Shown here piece after piece: positions 37,700-45,524 of a stretch of DNA of 64,000 bases. The stretch comes from Gloeothece verrucosa PCC 7822. GTDB taxonomy: Bacteria > Cyanobacteriota > Cyanobacteriia > Cyanobacteriales > Microcystaceae. The notes beneath the pieces are model-generated. The model searched no databases, was not told where the DNA came from, and saw only the letters and a list, made by a program, of their open reading frames with translations. Where the stretch lies: NCBI RefSeq assembly GCF_000147335.1, contig NC_014501.1, positions 5,324,501 to 5,388,500 on the forward strand. The letters run 5' to 3'. Position 1 is the first letter of the stretch. Each line of letters opens with the position of its first letter. Made by a program: the position numbers and the translations under genes.

Positions 37700-38308
37700 T
37701 TAGACCCATGATTTTCGATAACGTTGCTGAAGGTCCCGTATAGAAAACAAGGTTTGGAATTGCAACCCCACAGACTGATAAAACTCGGCACCGCCTTGTT
37801 CTCGATCCACCAAAGCGATAATCAAATCCACCTTTAAACCCGCATCCCGCAATCGTTCTACTGCCTGCATAGCTGACTTACCCGTCGTCACCACATCTTC
37901 TAAAACCACGACTTTAGACTCAGGCGCAAGGTCTGGGCCTTCGATATAAGCTTTAGTTCCATGTCCTTTCGCTTCTTTGCGAATAATTAAAGCCGGAATC
38001 GGACGATTTTCATAAGCTGAAACCACACTAACGGCGCTCACAATGGGATCAGCGCCTAAAGTCAGTCCGGCCACTGCCTGAGTATCTTCGGGCAACATGG
38101 ATAATAACAAGCGTCCTACCGCTAAAGCCCCCTCTGCTGTGAGAGTAACTTTTTTGCCATTAATATAATAAGAACTTTGTTGTCCTGAAGAAAGAACAAA
38201 CTCTCCCTCTTTATAAGCCTTACTTACCAATAAATCTAGCAAGATCTCACGTAAACTGCTCAGATCACTCGTAGCGACAGGAAGATTAGTTGTAAAATTT
38301 GTTGTCAT
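37700..38308 (-). CDS. pyrE: Orotate phosphoribosyltransferase
   Basis: A 202-residue type I phosphoribosyltransferase. The PRPP motif is VVVLEDVVTTGKSAMQAVERL at about 132-152, and the Lys/Tyr segment FVLSSGQQSSYYINGKKVTL near 40 is typical of PyrE. It makes orotidine 5'-monophosphate from orotate in pyrimidine synthesis. The length fits the family. It starts at ATG 38308. No pyrF fusion is seen here. It stands 250 bases upstream of clpB on the same strand, and is divergent from the SLH gene. Confidence 0.92.
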   Translation of the reverse strand: MTTNFTTNLPVATSDLSSLREILLDLLVSKAYKEGEFVLSSGQQSSYYINGKKVTLTAEGALAVGRLLLSMLPEDTQAVAGLTLGADPIVSAVSVVSAYENRPIPALIIRKEAKGHGTKAYIEGPDLAPESKVVVLEDVVTTGKSAMQAVERLRDAGLKVDLIIALVDREQGGAEFYQSVGLQFQTLFSIRDLQQRYRKSWV

Positions 38309-38532
38309 GATGGGTGAATCCTACTCGGAATTTTAGTTAGAATTAAGCCAAATTCCCTTACTTGGATGATGTTTAACTCGATCATCCATTTAAGCATAAT
38401 ATCCTCTCTTGAACTATAACAGCGCGTGATCTGAGCCAAGGAGCCACTGACCACGCTACAAGGCTAGTTTAACCATGTCACCATACACCTACCCCCGATT
38501 TTTAACCTTTGGTTGTGAGGAAAAATAGACAG

Positions 38533-39315
38533 ATGTTTACTCAAATTGGCAAACTTTTACTGTTAGGAGCCACAGTTTTCGCAACTGTGCTAGTTTCTGA
38601 TGCTTACGCTGATAATTCCACTTCTTCACCCACTCCTCCCTCTTCAAATTCCCCATCTCCTCAGACACAAGAGCAAATCGCTAAATCCCTCTCTCAGCTT
38701 AGAAGTATTCAACAGTTACAAGATGTAAATCCCAGTAACTGGTCTTATGAAGCTCTCAAAAATTTAGTCGAAGGATATGGCTGTATTGTCGGATATCCTG
38801 ATCGCACCTTTCGCGGCGATCGCGCTTTAACTCGCTATGAATTTGCCGCCGGGCTAAATGCTTGTATCGAGGCTTTAGAACGCCGCATTGTCGAGGCGCA
38901 AGCGACGACAAAACCGAGTGATGACCTCACTCCCATCGCTGAAATTAGACCCGTCCCTTATGAAGACTCCTACGAACAATTTGCAGAGATGTTTAACCGA
39001 GCTTTCTTCAACCGTACTGGACCATTTTGGGATATTTATCAAAGTTTTTGGGGTCAAGCAAATACTTACTTAGGTTGGCGAAACTTTCCGGGGTCGTTCT
39101 TAGAAAATGATATCGCCCGAGATGCCAAAACAATGAGTATTATTTTGCAAAATGGTTATCAACAGCAAACCCCTCTCCCGAGACTTCGCACTCTAGATTT
39201 ACCTAATCCTTACAATACTTCAGTCCGACTCAATCCTTCTTATTTAAGTAATTTTCCTGCGAATCCATCTGGGGTAGATATTATTATTGAGCCGCCGAGG
39301 AGGGGTTACCCTTAA
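38533..39315 (+). CDS. Exported protein with one S-layer homology (SLH) domain
   Basis: A 260-residue protein starting at ATG 38533; an upstream TTG at 38509 is a less likely start. A signal peptide spans the first 26 residues (MFTQIGKLLLLGATVFATVL) and ends at DAYA. After a Ser/Pro-rich linker, an SLH domain occupies about 60-120 with NWSYEALKNLVEGYGCIVGYPD and RYEFAAGLNACIEAL. Unlike the large cyanobacterial SLH-porins it has no OprB-like beta-barrel; the rest is a unique C-terminal half with an Asn/Trp/Phe-rich stretch (FWGQANTYLGWRNFPG). It may bind peptidoglycan through SLH while the C-terminal part has an unknown function. Confidence 0.78.
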   Translation: MFTQIGKLLLLGATVFATVLVSDAYADNSTSSPTPPSSNSPSPQTQEQIAKSLSQLRSIQQLQDVNPSNWSYEALKNLVEGYGCIVGYPDRTFRGDRALTRYEFAAGLNACIEALERRIVEAQATTKPSDDLTPIAEIRPVPYEDSYEQFAEMFNRAFFNRTGPFWDIYQSFWGQANTYLGWRNFPGSFLENDIARDAKTMSIILQNGYQQQTPLPRLRTLDLPNPYNTSVRLNPSYLSNFPANPSGVDIIIEPPRRGYP

Positions 39316-39322
39316 ATTCAAT

Positions 39323-39350
39323 CATTAGTCATTAGTTATTGGTCATTAGT
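39323..39350. repeat. Heptamer tandem repeat (CATTAGT type)
   Basis: Four heptamers, CATTAGT CATTAGT TATTGGT CATTAGT, between the SLH gene and the cytosine deaminase gene. The family matches the array at 25004-25038. Confidence 0.7.
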
Positions 39351-39396
39351 CATTTCCTATTGCTTCCTGTCCTAAAAGAATTTTCTTGTGAGTTTA

Positions 39397-39843
39397 ATGA
39401 TGAATCCCAAAATTGATCATTTTATGCAAGCTGCCATCGCCGAAGCCAAACAAGGACTTCAAGAAGGAGGAATTCCTATTGGTTCAGTTTTAGTCAAAGA
39501 TGGGCAAATCGTCGGTCGAGGTCATAATAAACGGGTACAAGATAATGATCCTGTTACTCACGCAGAAATTGATTGTTTACGCAATGCTGGCAGGATTGGG
39601 CAATATGGAGATAGCATTCTTTATTCTACTTTGATGCCCTGTTATTTGTGTGCCGGAGCAGTAGTTCAGTTTGGAATTAAAAGGGTTATTGCCGGAGAAT
39701 CACTGACTTTTGCTGGTGCCAAAAATTTTATGGAGTCTCACGGCGTAGAAGTCATTGATTTAGATTTAGAGGAATGTAAACAGTTAATGAAAGATTTTAT
39801 TGCTAAAAACCCTCGCTTATGGGATGAAGATATTGGCCGATAA
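39397..39843 (+). CDS. Cytosine/nucleoside deaminase of the yeast Fcy1 type
   Basis: A 148-residue zinc deaminase, started here at the first of two ATG codons (39397 or 39400); a GTG three codons upstream is possible. The zinc site is H55 with catalytic E57 (HAEID) and C82-x-x-C85 (PCYLCAG). Overall it resembles yeast cytosine deaminase Fcy1 closely in several segments, including LQEGGIPIGSVLV, GRGHNKR, GRIGQYGDSILYSTLMPC and the end RLWDEDIG, and so probably deaminates cytosine to uracil. This differs from the large bacterial CodA enzyme. Being short and unlinked to other nucleotide genes except pyrE about 1.1 kb away, it may take part in pyrimidine salvage. Confidence 0.82.
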   Translation: MMNPKIDHFMQAAIAEAKQGLQEGGIPIGSVLVKDGQIVGRGHNKRVQDNDPVTHAEIDCLRNAGRIGQYGDSILYSTLMPCYLCAGAVVQFGIKRVIAGESLTFAGAKNFMESHGVEVIDLDLEECKQLMKDFIAKNPRLWDEDIGR

Positions 39844-39888
39844 AAGAAACTTATCAACTCTGATTTAAAGTTCAAAACCGCTTTTTAT

Positions 39889-40086
39889 TCAAATCCCTAC
39901 AACACTCAGTAACAACAGAATCAGTAAGCCCACTATCCAATTTAACCGAGAATAGGAACTAGAGCTAGGCGGCTGATGCGGCTCATAATCTCGCTTACCA
40001 AAGTTGGACCATAAGAAATAATAAGTATAAGGATCGCAGGAATAATCTGCTTTAGGATAATAATCTTCCCATTGACCGTCTGACAT
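39889..40086 (-). CDS. Small C-terminal-anchored membrane protein
   Basis: A 65-residue protein beginning MSDGQWEDYYPKADYSC. The start ATG at 40086 is preceded by GGGGGAGGTATTT, a strong ribosome binding site at ideal distance, which decides against the GTG at 40101. A short Tyr-rich cytoplasmic part (YSCDPYTYYFLWSN) is followed by a single membrane span at about 47-64 (WIVGLLILLLLSVVGI). It looks like a tail-anchored protein of unknown function. Confidence 0.6.
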   Translation of the reverse strand: MSDGQWEDYYPKADYSCDPYTYYFLWSNFGKRDYEPHQPPSSSSYSRLNWIVGLLILLLLSVVGI

Positions 40087-40335
40087 AAATACCTCCCCCA
40101 CAAATGTTTATTTATTGACTTTTTTTAAGGATACTCTATCTTGACAAATACGACCAGTTTAAGATACAGGGATTTTATCGATCTGTAAAAGCAAGTTTCT
40201 TGAAAAATGACCGATTGTGTCAGTAATTTTACGATCTGCTAGAGTTGAACGATAGCTAGAAGATAATTTCATCAGCACTTCCAGACATTCCGTAATTTTG
40301 TAAAAAATTAAGTCGTTTTGATACAATAATCACGA

Positions 40336-42414
40336 TCAACTATGTAAAGGTTCTCCAAACAGAACAATAGAACAAGTCAGCCGCTTTAAAAGTTGAGTCG
40401 TCAAATCACTCACCGCTAACCCCGCCACAGTACGGCGGCGCATAGAACGCAGCATCACCATATCATAATCAGAAGAAACTTGTAACACCGCTTGAGCGAC
40501 ATTATCGCTACGAATCATTCTAACCGTCATCTCAATTTTAGGTTGAAGTTGGGAAACCACTTGTGAGAGTTCCACCTCTAAAGCGGTCATCTCATTTTTA
40601 GAAGTTTTGCGGTCACAAACCCTCAATAATGTCACTTGCGCCCCATTCGTTTCAGCAAATAGTTGAGTAAATTGTATAATCTGCCGAATTTGAGAGGAGA
40701 GATATTTTACCGGAATCAACACTCGCTGAATCATCATCGGTTCCTTGAGTAAGCGCATCACCGCTACCGGACAATGAGAAGACCAAAAAACTCGATCGAT
40801 TAGATTGCCAAATAAACGCGCACTCAAACTCGTGTTAGCACTCAATCCCATGACAATTAAATTGGCATTGTATTCTCTAGCTGTGCGACAAATTCCATTC
40901 GCTACATCATCATCAATACGGATAATGGGTTTAGCTTCTATCTCAAATTCTTGACTCACTCTCAAGGCTTTATCTAGCAATTGCTGACTGTTTTGTAAAC
41001 TGATCTCCTGTAAAGGATCATCCATGTGGATCTGAGACTGAGTGATAGATAAAGGGATAATCTTCCCAGATTTATAACGCGCTAATAAAGCCGCCATAGC
41101 AATTAAATCTCGTTCGGTGCGGGGGTTATAAATCGGCACAACAACGGTAAAAATTTGAGCCAGGATTGACTGTTCTGAGGATAATTCAGGTTCAGGAGAT
41201 AATTCTAAATCACTTTGTGGCGTGGATAATTTACGAGCAAATTTATCGGTGAGAACAGGACCTAAAATAGATGTGACCAGCATTAAAACAATAATGGTGC
41301 TTAAAACTGACTCATTGATCAGTCTTTCTCCTCGAGTATTGACCGTTTCATAAGCCACTAAAGCGGCGGCTAAGGTGGCAGCTACTTGAGGCAGAGAAAG
41401 TGACCACATGGTTAGCCCTTCATTCCACTGATAACGGTATACGGTTTTAATCACTATAGCCGCTACAAATTTAGAGATAATTAAGCCGCCGACAATACCA
41501 ACGACTAAAAGAAGGTCTGATTGAATGGTTTGAATAAAGGTAGGAACATCTAATAACAAACCCATCCCGATAAAGAAAAATGGAATAAATAGGGTACTGC
41601 CCACAAACTCGATTTTTTCTTCTACAGGCCCCCCACCGATAACATCATTAACTGCTAATCCCGCTAAAAATGCGCCAACAATCTGCTCAATATTAATTAA
41701 TTCTGCTCCGAAAGAGGCTAGAAATAGTGCCAGCAAAATAAATAAAAACTGATTACTTTCTTGGTTTCCTGTACGGCGAAAAAATTCTTTGCCGGCCCAA
41801 TCTAAACCAAATAAAACAGTGGCGGCATAAATGGCTAGAGCCAATAATTGGAAAATTAAAGATTGTGGTGTAAAATTTCCGTGATGGATGGAAACACAAA
41901 CAGCTAAAACTAACAGAGCCGAAATATCTGTAAAAATGGTTGCCCCGACGGTAATGATTACCGCTCTATTTTTAACTTTACCTAACTGTTGAACGATGGG
42001 AAAACCTAACAGAGTATGAGAAGCCAAAAGGGAGCCAATTAAAAAAGCCGTATTCCAACTAAAGCCAAACCATCGACCTACGGCTACTCCGGTGATTAAG
42101 GGAAAGATAAAAGTCGAGAACCCAAACGTTAAGGAGCGGTCTTTAGTTCTGCGAAATTCGGCTAAGTCAATTTCTAAACCAGCGACGAACATTAAATAAA
42201 TTTTTCCAATATCAGAAAATAGCTTGATCGTTTCTGATTTAGGATCGATTACATCTAATCCATTTTTTCCTAATAGCACTCCCGCCACTAATAATCCCAC
42301 TAAGCCAGGAAGTTTTATTTTTTCAAATATAGGAGGTAAAATTAAAACAACTAATAAAAGTATAGTGAAGGAAAATAAAGGATTCTCATGAAGCAGTTCG
42401 AATAATTTTTCCAT
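40336..42414 (-). CDS. CPA2-type cation:proton antiporter with C-terminal universal stress domain
   Basis: A 692-residue membrane protein. Residues about 15-390 hold around twelve membrane spans of a sodium/hydrogen exchanger or KefB-like domain, with the conserved acidic motif GLVGLLVAGVLLGKNGLD near 35-52 and NIEQIVGAFLAGLAVND around 245. The C-terminal 270 residues are two universal stress protein (UspA-like) domains with LIVMGLSAN and VAVMRLL. Such proteins exchange Na+ or K+ for H+ across the inner or thylakoid membrane, and the Usp domains probably bind nucleotide to regulate it. No TrkA-N domain is present. Start ATG 42414. Confidence 0.85.
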   Translation of the reverse strand: MEKLFELLHENPLFSFTILLLVVLILPPIFEKIKLPGLVGLLVAGVLLGKNGLDVIDPKSETIKLFSDIGKIYLMFVAGLEIDLAEFRRTKDRSLTFGFSTFIFPLITGVAVGRWFGFSWNTAFLIGSLLASHTLLGFPIVQQLGKVKNRAVIITVGATIFTDISALLVLAVCVSIHHGNFTPQSLIFQLLALAIYAATVLFGLDWAGKEFFRRTGNQESNQFLFILLALFLASFGAELINIEQIVGAFLAGLAVNDVIGGGPVEEKIEFVGSTLFIPFFFIGMGLLLDVPTFIQTIQSDLLLVVGIVGGLIISKFVAAIVIKTVYRYQWNEGLTMWSLSLPQVAATLAAALVAYETVNTRGERLINESVLSTIIVLMLVTSILGPVLTDKFARKLSTPQSDLELSPEPELSSEQSILAQIFTVVVPIYNPRTERDLIAMAALLARYKSGKIIPLSITQSQIHMDDPLQEISLQNSQQLLDKALRVSQEFEIEAKPIIRIDDDVANGICRTAREYNANLIVMGLSANTSLSARLFGNLIDRVFWSSHCPVAVMRLLKEPMMIQRVLIPVKYLSSQIRQIIQFTQLFAETNGAQVTLLRVCDRKTSKNEMTALEVELSQVVSQLQPKIEMTVRMIRSDNVAQAVLQVSSDYDMVMLRSMRRRTVAGLAVSDLTTQLLKRLTCSIVLFGEPLHS

Positions 42415-42531
42415 ATATAGGGAAATTCCTATCAGTCTTTCTCATATTGGATGGAACCTAGGTTTTCTTGCATCTACCTTAAGACTGAATAATTTAGCGG
42501 CTCTAGCTTGAAAAATCCCGTTAAATCAAGA

Positions 42532-42999
42532 TTAAGACTTGCTATTCATACGCCGAATCAGCCAATAACTCCCAGAAAGAGCCGCACTAGCCACAGCTAA
42601 GGCAATTAAATCATTTTTGTTATACTTGACAGGATCAAAAATAATGATTTTACGAGCGATAGCAATTAAGGCTGTCACTACCACTAATTCCACTTGAACA
42701 ATATGTTTTCTTAGATAAGCGGTAATATTTTCTAACAGTTCTAAGGCTATTAAAATATTTAAAAATAATCCAAATATTTCCAATAAAGTTTTATTAAAAA
42801 AACCGTAAGGTTCAGTAGCAAATAAATCTCTCATTAAAATAATAACTAAATCAAATAAAGACACTAAAATAACAATAACTAAAGCCACTGACAAAATTTT
42901 TGAGACAACATTTTCAACAACATGGATAAAATCCATAAATTTATCATCATTTTTTAAGCCCTCGGTAATATCAGTAATTAATTGATTAAAAAATTTCAT
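42532..42999 (-). CDS. Phosphate-starvation-inducible PsiE-like membrane protein
   Basis: A 155-residue protein from the ATG at 42999 (a TTG eight codons upstream is less likely; AAGAGAAAGAAA precedes the ATG). Four membrane spans are predicted (about 25-55, 70-92, 95-118 and 125-142), with the typical FLDLVIILMRDLF segment (positions shifted), LALELLENITAYLRKHIVQVELVVVTALIAIARKII in pieces and a short positively charged tail. This is the PsiE family, induced by phosphate starvation in E. coli, of unknown mechanism. It follows the antiporter gene start by 117 bases and is transcribed towards it. Confidence 0.78.
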   Translation of the reverse strand: MKFFNQLITDITEGLKNDDKFMDFIHVVENVVSKILSVALVIVILVSLFDLVIILMRDLFATEPYGFFNKTLLEIFGLFLNILIALELLENITAYLRKHIVQVELVVVTALIAIARKIIIFDPVKYNKNDLIALAVASAALSGSYWLIRRMNSKS

Positions 43000-43392
43000 T
43001 TTCTTTCTCTTACACTTGAGCAACTTACATTAAATAATGACTAAAGATTAAGGATTAGTTTTTACCGCTAACCTCTAAAACTTAGGAACCAATCTCTCCC
43101 AGTTTTTCGTCTTAGCTTGTATTAAATCATCTGAATTGTCTCTCCTTCTCCCTTGAATGTCTTTATGAGCATAGATATTAATCTATTTTACAAAAAAACA
43201 CAATAGAGTAATTTCTATAAAAAAGATTACACCAAAAAACCCCATCTGTATAATGTTAATGATCAGGAATATTAATCTTTTTTGCAACTTTTAGTGATTT
43301 TTCTTAAAGATTAACCCATTTTCCGGGCTTCTTCGTCTCCTAAAACTCTCTCGCTCAGGTTAAAATAGACAACCAACACCCCTCCATCAATC
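43000..43392. other. 393-base gap upstream of the kinase gene
   Basis: No gene or clear hairpin is seen. It contains the promoters of two divergent genes; a TAAAAT hexamer near 43361 could be the -10 of the kinase gene but has no matching -35. Confidence 0.4.
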
Positions 43393-45519
43393 ATGCAATT
43401 AGCCCCAGGAAGAACCCTCAGTCAACGGTATTATATTATTCGTCAACTTGGACAGGGCGGTTTTGGCAAAACCTTTCTGGCAGAAGATCGCCATGTGCCT
43501 GATCATCCTCAATGCGTTGTCAAACAATTAACACCCCCAGGAAGCGAACCTGCTATTTTATTGGCGGCTAGGCGGCTATTTGCCACTGAGGCAAAAACGC
43601 TCTATCAGTTAGGGCACCATAGCCAAATCCCTAGCTTACTTGCTTATTTTGAGGAAAATCAAGAATTTTATTTAGTTCAGGAATACATAGAAGGTCAGAT
43701 CTTAGCCGAAGAATTGAGGGCCCCCAATTATCAAAGAACAGAAGAAGAAGCGATTAAGCTTATTCAAGAAATTCTCGAAATAGTAGTATTTATTCAGCAA
43801 AAAAATGTCATCCATCGAGATATTAATCCTTCTAATTTAATTCGTCGTCAAATAGACGGTAAATTAGTATTAATTGATTTTGGAGCCGTTAAACAATTAA
43901 CGACTCAGCTTGTACGGGATGGTAAAACGGTTGCCACTATAGCTGTAGGAACTCCGGGGTATTTTCCCAGTGAACAAGCTCATGGTCATCCTAAATTTAA
44001 TAGTGATGTTTATGCGGTAGGAATTATTGCCCTACAAGCCTTAACCGGCTATAACCCTGGCAAATTGCCGACTCATTCAGAAACTGGGGAAATTTCTTGG
44101 CATCATTTAGCGAATGTTAGCCCAGAGTTTAGAGATATTTTAGATAAAATGATCCGCTATGATTATCGAGAAAGATACTCTTCGGCTAAAGAAGCTTTAC
44201 AAGCTATCAAAACTTTACGTCATTCTTATGTAAAAGAGCAAAAAACGACGGCAACTCAAGCGGCTATTCTGCATCAATCTCGTCAAGCCCAATCTCGGAT
44301 CATCAAAGTTTTAATGGCGTTAGCCATAATTGGATTAGCCGCCGGCGGGGTGGTCAGTATTGACTATTGGTTGTCTTTAAATAATGCGACAAAAATGTAT
44401 AATAAAGGCAATACTTTATATCAATTACAACGATATGAAGATGCTTTACAAGCTTATGATACTTCTTTAAATATTAATCCTAATAATGCTAATGCTTGGC
44501 AAGGGAAAGGAGATACCCTACAGGCTTTAAAACGTTATCAACAAGCACTAGACTCTTATGATGAAGCTATTCAAATTCAGCCAGACAGTTGGCAAGCTTG
44601 GATGGGAAGAGGAAAGGTTTTAGAAAAGTTAGGCCGTAATTTAGAGGCAATTAACAGTTATGAAAAAGTCATTATTTTTAAGGATAATTCTTGGGAAGCT
44701 TGGTCGAATTTAGGAGAACTTAAAGTTAAATTAGCCCAGTATTCAGAAGCGATAAAAGATTTAGAGAAATCCTTAAAACTTAATCCAGATAACGAAGAGG
44801 CATGGTATCAAAAGGGATGGTCTTTACAAAATCTCAAAAAATATGAAGATGCCATTAAATCTTATGATGAAACGGTAAAAGTTAATTCTAGTTTTTCTCA
44901 GGCTTGGTATCAAAAAGGCAATATTTATATGAATTTAGAAAAATATAATGAGGCGAGCGAAAATTATGCTAAAGCCGTACAATTTCAACCCGATTTATAT
45001 CAAGCTTGGTATAGTCAAGGAATTGCTTTAAATCGATTAAATCGTTATGAGGAAGCCTTAAAAACTTTTGAAAAAGCGACTCAAGTGCAATCTTTATCTT
45101 TTGAAGCTTGGTATCAAAAAGCATGGACTTTACATATTTTAAAACGTTATGCTGAAGCCGTGAGTGCTTATACCACCGCCATTCGATTACGCCCTAGAGA
45201 TCAACAAGCTTGGTATAATAAAGCTAATTCTCTTTATAATTTCGGTGAATATGAAGAGGCTACAGCCGCTTATAAGCAAGTTATTGCTCTACAAAAAGAT
45301 TATTATCCAGCCTGGAAAAGTTTAGGCAATAGTCTCTTGAAACTTGAACGTTATCAAGAAGCGATTAATGCTTATAATCAAGCTTTGCGCTATAAACCTG
45401 ATCAGCCAGAAGTTCAAGCCAGTAAAAAACAAGCAGAACAGTTGTTAGAGTCAACCCTAAAAATCCAGCCAGAAGACACACAACAGAATGGGGAGACTCC
45501 ACAACCCAACACATTTTAA
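43393..45519 (+). CDS. Serine/threonine protein kinase fused to TPR repeats
   Basis: A 708-residue Hanks-type kinase. The glycine loop is GQGGFGKT (20-27), the ATP-binding Lys is K44, the catalytic loop HRDINPSN lies near 141-148, and DFGAVK near 163 binds magnesium. A single membrane span at about 303-325 (VLMALAIIGLAAGGVV) separates it from a C-terminal region of about ten TPR repeats (335-690), each with the W-x-x-x-G-x-x-L-x pattern such as AWYQKGWSLQNLKKYEDAI. This layout is a cyanobacterial type in which the TPR part may face the periplasm or bind partner proteins. The target is unknown. It converges with the HD-hydrolase gene, six bases apart. Confidence 0.9.
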   Translation: MQLAPGRTLSQRYYIIRQLGQGGFGKTFLAEDRHVPDHPQCVVKQLTPPGSEPAILLAARRLFATEAKTLYQLGHHSQIPSLLAYFEENQEFYLVQEYIEGQILAEELRAPNYQRTEEEAIKLIQEILEIVVFIQQKNVIHRDINPSNLIRRQIDGKLVLIDFGAVKQLTTQLVRDGKTVATIAVGTPGYFPSEQAHGHPKFNSDVYAVGIIALQALTGYNPGKLPTHSETGEISWHHLANVSPEFRDILDKMIRYDYRERYSSAKEALQAIKTLRHSYVKEQKTTATQAAILHQSRQAQSRIIKVLMALAIIGLAAGGVVSIDYWLSLNNATKMYNKGNTLYQLQRYEDALQAYDTSLNINPNNANAWQGKGDTLQALKRYQQALDSYDEAIQIQPDSWQAWMGRGKVLEKLGRNLEAINSYEKVIIFKDNSWEAWSNLGELKVKLAQYSEAIKDLEKSLKLNPDNEEAWYQKGWSLQNLKKYEDAIKSYDETVKVNSSFSQAWYQKGNIYMNLEKYNEASENYAKAVQFQPDLYQAWYSQGIALNRLNRYEEALKTFEKATQVQSLSFEAWYQKAWTLHILKRYAEAVSAYTTAIRLRPRDQQAWYNKANSLYNFGEYEEATAAYKQVIALQKDYYPAWKSLGNSLLKLERYQEAINAYNQALRYKPDQPEVQASKKQAEQLLESTLKIQPEDTQQNGETPQPNTF

Positions 45520-45524
45520 AACCA

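Noticed and set aside
40141..40168. TTGACA followed after about 16 bases by a weak -10-like sequence on the plus strand.
   Set aside because: The next plus-strand gene is more than 3 kb away and the -10 matches poorly.
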